From: Warburgia ugandensis
Taxonomy: Eukaryota > Streptophyta > Magnoliopsida > Canellales > Canellaceae
Assembly: GCA_035236585.1 (NCBI GenBank)
Contig: CP141134.1
Location: 18,034,414 to 18,098,413, forward strand
DNA length: 64,000 nt
Direction of reading: 5' to 3'
How positions within the stretch are numbered: the first letter of the stretch is position 1; the number at the start of each line of letters is the position of its first letter. The translations under genes and the position numbers were made by a program. Positions 56,278 through 64,000 of the stretch are shown piece by piece. The notes beneath the pieces were generated by a model, which was given only the letters and a program-made list of their open reading frames with translations, was not told the DNA's origin and made no database searches.

Positions 56278-56659
56278 GCCCTGCTATGGCAGTGCCGCCA
56301 ATAGCGGTGCCACCCTTGGCGGTGGCAGAATCCTCTAGAAATGGGGTTTTTGGAGGGGTTTAGAGGTTGAAGACCACAGGGGGTGCCGTTATCAAAATGG
56401 CCCCCTGCGTTTTTCATTTTTTTCGTTTTTCTGTTTAAATCCCAGAACTGCCCCTGATCTTTAAACGGCCGTAACATCTTCATACGAACTCCATTTTGGG
56501 TGATTTTTGAGACGTTGGATTCTATTTTTTGAGTAGAATTTAATGGTACTAAGTTTTCTCACAAATTCCTTCATTTACTATTTTAAATAAAGTGAAACAT
56601 TTAACACAGTTCATGTCCTATAGACTGTCCTAAATAGCATAAATTGCTCAGATGTTACA

Positions 56660-56676
56660 TTATTACCCCCTTAAAA
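56660..56676 (-). other. Polypurine tract of C
   Basis: TTTTAAGGGGGTAATAA on the minus strand just before the LTR start TGTAACATC. Just upstream is AATTTCGAGGACGAAATTC (about 56677-56695), a sequence usually found at the very end of pol in Tekay/Del-like chromoviruses. This ties C to that lineage although its pol is gone. Confidence 0.8.
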
Positions 56677-56695
56677 GAATTTCGTCCTCGAAATT

Positions 56696-59600
56696 CCATA
56701 AATTATCATCTTCAAGGTATTTTGTCTCTTTGATATCTTCTTGGTGAATGCATTCTCCCCTTAGGAATCCAATCTAGGCTCAACCTCAATTTATCATTTT
56801 TATTGTTCCTCATACAAGGCCTTACCTATAAGGGCCGCTTTCGCTGCGTACTCTGATGCATACTCTCATACGTGCCAGTTTAATAATACCGATTTCTAGC
56901 TGTAACTCATCTTTCTCAAAATCCTTGGATGCCCATACTTTTCTCATCATGTATAGGATAGTCTCCTCTTAGGATCATGCTAATTTATTCATGTATAAAT
57001 TACTCTATACTTCTTTGAGATCATATTATCTTATTTCTCCTATTTCATTTTGAATATCATAGGATAATCCCTTTTTCTTCTTGTCTTTCATCTAGTGATC
57101 TCTTCATCATCCATATCTCCTTCTAATGGTTGGTTACATGTCATTAGTAAGAGTCCAAAAATTACCTTCTTTCTATTGTGTCTAACTTTGCTTCTTATCT
57201 TTTATATTTGTCCCCAAGATACTTCAATAACTGATATGGTATCATGTGCTCTACAGCCAAACTCTTAATTAACTTCGAATTTCAATTGTCTGTCCTTTTC
57301 CATATGTGACTTTATTCCTCGACCAAAGTTACATTCAAAATAAAATCATGAAAACTAATTAGTAGCATCTTCCATCGAGGACCTTATCATATATTGAAAG
57401 TAAAATGTCCTAACTCTATATCTAGTTTCATAACTATTGAATTCATTAAACGCTTTTCTCCATGAAGATTTTATCCAAACTCAAGTTGATTCATCATCAT
57501 GGGTCAAATGTTCTCGTCCAGAGGCCTATCTCACTATTCACATCAATTTGTCATTAGGATTTTCAATAATGTTCCCATTTATTCAAAGCAAAAAGTCTCT
57601 TATTCATAACCGAGTACCCTTACTAGGTCATGGTTGAATCCTTTGTCGTCATCCTCTTTGTCCTTTCTTTGCTTGATGATTTTCTTCGTAACCTTCCAGT
57701 CCAAAAGTTCTATACTTAATCCAGTAGGGATAGTCCTTAGGAAATTCCTTCAATTGATTTTTCATACTTGGTATATGCTCATAACAACTAACTATTTGTC
57801 TAAAGGCAACATAACATTAAATCTTCACCTTATAGTGTGCTAGCCATCTCACCTTTTCTCATAAGTAGTGATTTTTCCCAATTCCTCAAATTTTATCCTT
57901 TGAGTGCCTCCTCATACTTAGCTTATAATAGCAGTTCTCATTCAATAGCTACTACATCAAGTTATGCTGAAGCTGTTAAATCATCAAATTTGAAAAATAC
58001 TCAGGTAAGCATGGAACATTTTCGTAGACATATAGAAAGACTTTATTTGATTACCTATTGATCTCTTTCCAAATATATCTTTGTCATAAGCTCAAGGGTC
58101 TCTAAAGTGATCGGTAATTATTTGCCTTCTTTTTCAATCCAAGTCAATAGTATTTTTCAGACTCAAAGTAATTTCTTTACCTTGTCATGGTAGCCATTAA
58201 GGTTTGAAAAATGTTTCCCATTGGTTTAGATCACTTCTTATTTTTGCTCCTATCTCAGTTGCAACTGTTCTCATCAACTGACCTCATACCCTCAATTGAC
58301 TTAGTTTAACAAGTACTTCTTTCCAGGAAAACTCAAGTCTAAAGACTTATAACATCCTTCTGAGTATATAACTTCGACTACTAACTCATAGATACTAACA
58401 TACTTAATAAATTAGGGTGGGATACCTTTATTTAGTCAACAGTACTCTAAAGGTAATGACTAAATAATGGTCTTAAGATTTTTGGTTTTCCAATCTATGA
58501 TAGTAAGACCTCAATTTGATCTTTGATGGTACCCTACTTGCTAAAAAAAGACAAATGGACAAGTCACGGTCCCATCTTAATTCCTTTTTCAATATACTTT
58601 ATTGGCAAGGTGAGATATCACCAAATTTTCCTTTTGATGGATTATATCTATTGGTGTTCCCCATAAGCTAATAGATTCGATAAGAATCTAATTGTAATAA
58701 CTGATATCAAACCATTTGTAGAAGTTTAACTTCTAGTTGGTCGCCATTCTTCTTTGAAAATTTCTTGTCACATAATCTCCTGAAATTCGATACTCTACTC
58801 AAAGTCTTAAACCCCATATGCTTCTTCTCTTTTATACTCTTTTACAATAAGATCACCAACTCACCTAGTATTATTCCTTTGCATTTGTTTGATCTTCCTT
58901 CCTATACGATTCAAGATGATAGAATTGTATGTATCTTCATATAGTCATGATCTCCTTTTGAATATTCAATATTCATCAAATACTTATAGTTGCATCTCTA
59001 TCTCTTTCTCTCTTTTTCTTCAAAATCCTCATTTGGTCTACCTGGATCAATGTCTCTATATGCTTTGTTGCATATAATTGATACTTCATCTATTCCTTTA
59101 TGTATCATATATGATAAACTGAATGCTTCTCAAAAATTCTAAACTGTCTTGAAATCCTCAATTGCTTGTAGCCTCAATAAAATTCATACAATGTCTTAAT
59201 AATGACATTGACATTTTGATCATGCTATACTTTTCTTACAAGTTCATGTTAGGATCAATCTATTATCATCCTTAGTATTATCATCAAAATCTTTTGATAA
59301 CTTGGTTGAATTCATTTCCCTATCATATTCGTGTTATGTTTCTCTCATCACATAATATGTCACTTGTATATATCGTCTGGTTTGCTCCATAATACTCAGG
59401 TAGTTGTTATTCAATCTCACTTCACTCTTCATGAGACTCCAATTAAGGTACCCAAATTGAGCTAAGTCCTTCAAGATCCATGCCTTTGTGATCTAGTACG
59501 AGTCACAGTTATCTCCTAGTATCATCTTGTATGCTCATCCCTATTATATTATCATCAAAATCTTCTCAAAGTCTGTCTTTTTCATCCCTTATCATATTCA

Positions 59601-60058
59601 TATCATATCCCTTGTGATAGTGTGCTCATATTCTGACATTCTTTATGATGGTAAGATAGCCATCTAAGTTCTTCAATTTTCTCACCTTTGATGAGATTAC
59701 TTTATTGCAGGTCAGAACTATCTACTAACAAGTCTACTAACATCTTCATTCATCATTCTCATCATAATATGATCCATATATGAGTTTTCACATTTGCACC
59801 ACACAACAATCCTTAATCCTTAAGTCGTCTTAGACTAGATTTTGGATAAAGGTTGCACTATCCTCTGCCTAATTATTTGTTAAACCAAGTTGTGTTTCAC
59901 CTATTTATTTATGGTGAACTGCCTTGAGCATTAATATTGTAATCCTCAAATAGAAGTAGTCATCTCTACTACTCCTATTTATACTACTTCTCCTTGATTT
60001 TCTCTATTGTCTATGACCCTTGGACATGCTGGACTGGCTATGAAAGGATAAAACCTGG
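56696..60058 (-). other. Interior of C, no recognisable genes
   Basis: About 3.4 kb. I read the minus strand in all frames across several parts and found no gag, protease, RT, RNase H or integrase wording. Plus-strand frames (57437-57637, 57634-57843, 57837-58061, 58889-59077) are short and featureless. A diverged direct duplication is present (about 59261-59360 and 59530-59630: shared tattatcatcaaaatctt and catatt(c/a)). It could be a very decayed coding region or genuine noncoding cargo. Confidence 0.6.
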
Positions 60059-60070
60059 GCTCTGATACCA
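60059..60070 (-). other. Primer binding site of C (tRNA-iMet)
   Basis: TGGTATCAGAGC on the minus strand, a perfect match to the initiator-tRNA-Met type, immediately inside the 5' LTR. This fixes the orientation of C. Confidence 0.92.
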
Positions 60071-61567
60071 ACTATGATGACCCGGGTTTTCTCATGCATT
60101 TTTAAATGAAAAATCTAAATTCCTAAGGTGGGATCTCAATTTGTAAACCATTTTATAAAAACCATGCAATGTAGTGGAAAATCTTTAGTTTTAAACTTAT
60201 TTTGAAAACCCTGAGTGTCATTTGCTTTCACAATACTCAAAGTAGTTTTTGAAAAACTTCAGAAATCATAAATGTTTTTCCCCAGGTCTATCCAGTCACA
60301 ACACACAGCCCAACAGTAAATAAATACATGTCCAAAGGGTTAAGAGTTTACTTACATGTATAATTATCTCCTTTTTAATTCACTTGCTCGTAGCACTAAT
60401 ATCTCCTGAGGCGTCTTCTATTTGTGAGTGGAACTATCCTGAAAAATGTTAAGGATAGGGTGAGTATATACTATACTCAGTAGAAGTCTATCACTACTAG
60501 TTTTGCAATGCATGCTATGTTTAAAATCATATGCTCTTTCAAACATGTGCACGTTCGAACAATCATGTTCAATATCGGTATTAAAAACCACTGTCGAATT
60601 GAAATACTGATGACTTAAAGAATAGCATAATCCAAGTCAAAAGTATCATATATCATAAACATAATGATATGCATAAAATGCTCCACTGAATCCAACTCAT
60701 GGATATCTGGTATGGTCGACCAACCTCATGTCATGCCATATGCAATGCAAGTAAATCCTCAAACTATAGGGTCCAACTATGCCCACGACCTCGTCGTCGT
60801 GTGGTCCCCGGGTACCTGAGGACACTCGGTCATAACCTCAACGGGGCATATGACACTTATTCATAGTAAATCATGCAATTTATGAAATCAGTTGTTGAAC
60901 ATGCATGCAATGCATAAAATCTGCTCATGCTAGTATCGCATTCAAAGTCATAACCCTGCCTAGAAGCCTGTCAGCCTAGAAGCCTGCCAGCCTAGAAGCC
61001 TATCAGCTCTCTCTGGCCCGCCCTCGTCGGCCAAGGCCACACTTATCATGCAATCTATGCATGTAGCACATATCTTGTCAATATATGCGCAATGTATTTT
61101 TCAAAACCTGTCCTCTTTGGGTTCCTCACAACTATGTGGCCCTCACAACTGCCTACCCAGTGTCTTTTGGGCACTCCAGTGTCTTTTGGTAAACCTCAAG
61201 GACATGTAATTTTTCAAGAACTCAATGCTCACAAATCATGCAATATATGCAATTGTTAGCAAAACATGTCTATGAATAATGTATTTGTCATATGCATGCT
61301 AAATTCATTTATAAAATTAAGTCATGCTAAACAAGTCATATAACTTAAACTTAAAACATGCATTCTCAAAACAATCATGGGTTCTTTTAAAAAAGTTTAG
61401 TAGCGATAGAGCACCTACCTCAAAGTCTCCTGAAGTCGCGTCCTTTATCACTTCAACTCGTCCCTGGATCTTATTTATAAACTCCTGGGTATGAATGGAT
61501 ACAAGGAGTCCTTATCAATTTCAATTTATTAGATTGCTAGATCTGCCTTTTAGGGTCCATCGGTCCT

Positions 61568-61744
61568 TGCCTAATTTATTTTCAGGCTAGATCCTATGAT
61601 GTGGATCTACTATTCAATAGTTAAACTACCTAATTCATTGTCAGGCTAGATTCTATGATGTGGATCTACTATTCAATAGTTAAACTGCCTAATTCATTGT
61701 CAGGCTAGATCCTATGATATGGATTTACTATTCAATAGTTAAAC
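61568..61744. repeat. Three-fold 59-bp repeat in C 5' LTR
   Basis: Counterpart of 55271-55447, units at 61568, 61627 and 61686 with a few base changes between copies. Confidence 0.9.
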
Positions 61745-62554
61745 TCTGTAATTTGTCCTTTGATCTAAACTTTAAAGTCTCATTAGGTCCGCATGTCCCA
61801 GTTCCCATGACACCCGTGCATCCTGATTGAACCGCAACCGCCTAACATGTGTGCATGCGCAAAGGCCGTGCCAGGGACCGCGTTTTGCATGCGCACATGC
61901 ATGCTCAAGCGACGCACTATGACACACATCCTGGATGGCATTGCACGGACGCACCTTTGGTGTACATGGCACGTCTCAGCTCCTAGGGCACACCGTGCAT
62001 CCTGGTCGAGCCAGGACCCGTGCCCTATGACACGAGCGCACCCGAAGGCCACACCTTGGACAGTGTACACACTATCATACACCTGGAACCTATCCTAGGG
62101 ACCTAGTCCCAAGTGCAGGTGGTGCATGGAGTCCTTGGGACGCCTGGTTCGTGCAAGGCCGGCCCAAGCCATCTTGGAGTGTTTTTTGGCCAGGAACCTG
62201 GCTGGAAATGCTAGATCCAGTATGGATCTAGCTTGAGAGGAGGAAGGAAAATGAAAAAAAAAAGAGAACAACTTCTTACTTGGTAGCCTGGGGAGTGCCC
62301 ATCGCCAGTGGTAGAGCCTATTCCGGTTCTGAAACCCTTTATTGCCGGAAAAATCCAATGAAGGTGGAAACCCCGTTGCCAGTACTGGAAAGAAGAGAGG
62401 GTTATGGGGAAAATGGCAATGACCGGCCTGACTTGGGCTTAGCCGTTGCCGAAAAACGCAGAGGGAAGACTGGTTTGAGACCGATTTTATATTTGCCGGA
62501 AACCCCAGTCTCAACATGCCGGAAATCTCGTGTTTTTGAGTGGGGAGATGGGGC

Positions 62555-62562
62555 TTTTTATA
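62555..62562 (-). promoter_or_regulatory. TATA box of C 5' LTR
   Basis: CTATAAAAAGCCCC on the minus strand at the position matching 56270-56277. This copy would drive transcription into the element. Confidence 0.6.
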
Positions 62563-62944
62563 GCCCTGCTATGGCAATGCTGCCAATGGCGGTGCCACCC
62601 TTGGCGGTGGCAGAATCCTCTAGAAACAGGGTTTTTGGATGGGTCTAGAGGTTGAAGACGACAAGGGGTGCCGTTATCAAAACGGCCCCTTGCGTTTTTC
62701 GTTTTTTTCGTTTTTCTGTTTAAATCCCAAAACTGTCCTTGATCTTTAAATGGCCATAACTTCTTCATACGAACTCTGTTTTGGGTGATTTTTGAGACGT
62801 TGGATTCCATTTTTCGAGTAGAATCTAATGGTACTAAGTGTCCTCATAAATTCCTTCATTTACTATTTTAAATAAAGTGAAACGTTTAACACAGTTCATG
62901 TCCTATAGACTGTCCTAAATAGTGTAAATTGCTCGGGCATTACA

Positions 62945-63470
62945 TTCATCATCCCATAAAATATATATACTTCAATAAAAATAATGAAAACAAGAAGAGC
63001 GCACACATATTAAGGAATTACAACCTCTCGATTCACTTTATTTACAAGTACATACACACATACCCATTTACTTTCACATTCCAAGTTCCCCTCATTCATC
63101 TTCCCATAATATATATATATATATATACCTCAATGAAAATAATGAAAAATTGAAAAGCACATGCATATTAAGAAACGGCAACCTCCACATTCATTTCATT
63201 TACAAGTCAATATGCACATACCCATTTACTTCCACACTCTAAATTTTCCTCATTCATCCCCTAAAATATATTTACTTCAATGAAAATAATGAAAACTAAA
63301 AGACACATGCATATAAATGAAAATGCAACCTCCACATTCACTTCATTTACAATTCCATACTCACATACCCATTTACTTCCACACTCCAAGTTCCCCTCAT
63401 TCATCCCATAAAAATATATATACTTTAATGAAAGTAATGAAAATGAGAAGAACTCATGTATATCATAGAA
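62945..63470. repeat. ~150-bp tandem repeat array, right of C
   Basis: Successive units share acttcatttacaagt, cacatacccatttact, ccaagttcccctcattcatc, ataaaatatatatactt and aatgaaaataatgaaaa. The anchor tacccattta falls at 63061, 63219 and 63366 (spacing 158 and 147). With the left half-unit at 53670-53762 there are about four units. Length differences come partly from an AT run at 63109-63127. Confidence 0.85.
63109..63127. repeat. Microsatellite (AT)n in one tandem unit
   Basis: About 19 bases of AT repeat within one unit of the array. The neighbouring units have only atatatata-type remnants. Confidence 0.85.
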
Positions 63471-64000
63471 AAAAAACTTTATTATGGATAAGGTAATTTA
63501 CATTCATGTAGTTACTCCAATTGTTCTAATTGAAACTCATTACATACTCATCGCATTCGCTTCGTATTTTGTTAAGGTTTGCTTTGTAGTAGCTCTTCTT
63601 GTTTGCCGACTCAAAAGGCACATAGGCTGCAGTACAATGTGTTCAATTCAGTTTATAAATTATTTTGAGTTGGAATCCATTAAAAATTGTGAAAAAGTAT
63701 AAGATTATGACCAGTAAAATATGTTTAACCTTTCTTAATTGGGAGACACCTACACCATTGAGTAATAGGGTCCTCATGTATCTTATCATACTCACACTCT
63801 GAATTAGATTCTCATCTAAAGCATTATACAATAAGGAAAACAAAAAGGATCAACAAATACCATTTGTAATATTATAAGTTTAATTAATTATAAAATAGAT
63901 TAATTAACTATTTTAAATACCTTGACATTTTTCCAAGTAAGTTTCAGTGGTTGCACAGTCTTGGTCACAGTAGCCCATTTTAACCTCTATAAATTTATAT
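63471..64000. other. No supported gene
   Basis: AT-rich sequence to the window end. Open frames at 63484-63702 (plus) and 63643-63843 (minus) have no recognisable domain. Confidence 0.4.

Larger units (their letters stand above)
53763..56659 (-). repeat. 3' LTR of C
   Basis: 2.9 kb; in element sense TGTAACATCTGAGC ... GAGTCGTAACA. It contains a 17-bp triplicate (54656-54694), a 59-bp triplicate (55271-55447) and a GC-rich CpG-dense part (about 55490-56480) unlike the AT-rich surroundings. Open frames in the GC-rich part on both strands are by-products of composition. Confidence 0.9.
53763..62944 (-). mobile_element. LARD-like LTR element C
   Basis: A complete minus-strand element: 5' LTR 60073-62944, primer site, 3.4-kb interior, polypurine tract, 3' LTR 53763-56659. 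The LTRs make up nearly two thirds of its 9.2 kb. No gag or pol motif is readable inside, so it resembles a large retrotransposon derivative, that is, a non-autonomous element. Flanks ttaat (53758-53762) and ttcat (62945-62949) differ at one base. The uninterrupted neighbouring repeat unit reads ttcat there, so this is a 5-bp target duplication with one later change. The two LTRs differ mostly by transitions, up to about one base in ten in the stretch I compared (56281-56410 against 62566-62695). Confidence 0.85.
60073..62944 (-). repeat. 5' LTR of C
   Basis: 2.87 kb; in element sense TGTAATGCCCGAGC ... CCGGGTCATCATAG. Collinear with the 3' LTR, with the same internal repeats and GC-rich part. 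It lacks a few short stretches present there, for example near 61020 where tcatcagcttgccc is missing. Confidence 0.9.

Noticed and set aside
55496-56483. Cluster of long frames on both strands
   Set aside because: GC-rich part of the C 3' LTR; the same frames recur in the 5' LTR (61772-62810) with frame-disturbing differences, so they are compositional.
57437-58061. Three consecutive plus frames in the C interior
   Set aside because: Antisense to C, short, no shared family motif, no start context or splice logic.
1-64000. CRISPR arrays, bacterial operons, rRNA genes, organellar gene blocks
   Set aside because: No regularly spaced short palindromic repeats, no Shine-Dalgarno-led coding series and no rRNA-like sequence were seen; the window is plant nuclear repeat DNA.

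Overview
This is plant nuclear DNA, AT-rich and almost wholly made of degraded transposable elements. The evidence for a flowering plant is a tRNA-derived SINE of the Au type, Athila-like Ty3/gypsy elements with tRNA-Asp primer sites, chromovirus-like gypsy elements with tRNA-iMet primer sites, and long TA, TTA and AG microsatellites. I cannot name the species. No rRNA, CRISPR array, bacterial-style operon or complete host gene was found. The only host-gene candidate is one short possible terminal exon near 3.3 kb.

Layout. 1-7649: non-repetitive-looking flank with the weak exon candidate, a SINE with a perfect 16-bp target duplication (4164-4348) and a CATCTCA-rich stretch. 7650-14561: minus-strand Athila-like element A1 (3' LTR, polypurine tract, noncoding 3' region, decayed pol). 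14562-28988: plus-strand Athila-like element B (5' LTR, primer site, gag, protease, RT, RNase H, integrase, truncated 3' LTR). B's integrase is split by a 2.6-kb solo LTR, D (22918-25492), with a perfect CTTTT target duplication. 28989-33696: minus-strand element A2, a relative of A1 that keeps LTR, leader and 3' region but has lost gag and nearly all of pol. 33697-38609: remnant of a Tat/Ogre-like minus-strand element with a gag fragment. 38644-41751: start of a plus-strand chromovirus-like element F (LTR, primer site, gag fragment). 41757-52181: an Athila-like solo LTR G flanked by AGTAA on both sides and itself split by E (about 43676-51291), a minus-strand gag-only, pol-less element. 52187-53762: degenerate 60-bp repeats, a CACTA-like transposon end and the start of a tandem repeat. 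53763-62944: C, a minus-strand element with two 2.9-kb LTRs and a 3.4-kb interior without recognisable genes (LARD-like), inserted in a roughly 150-bp tandem repeat that resumes at 62945-63470.

How the parts relate. All coding regions are retroelement relics carrying many stops and deletions, and none looks able to move unaided. The insertion order can be read from the nesting: D entered B, E entered G, G entered the F region, and C entered the tandem array. Two families are represented by pol-less derivatives (A2, E) that keep the cis-acting parts (LTR, primer site, leader, 3' region, polypurine tract), as expected of copies that once relied on enzymes supplied elsewhere. I found no convincing undescribed functional system. 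The most informative items are the nested structure, the shared retention of a noncoding 3' region, the microhomology deletions and the LARD-like element C. Boundaries were read by eye and those given as approximate may be off by tens of bases.
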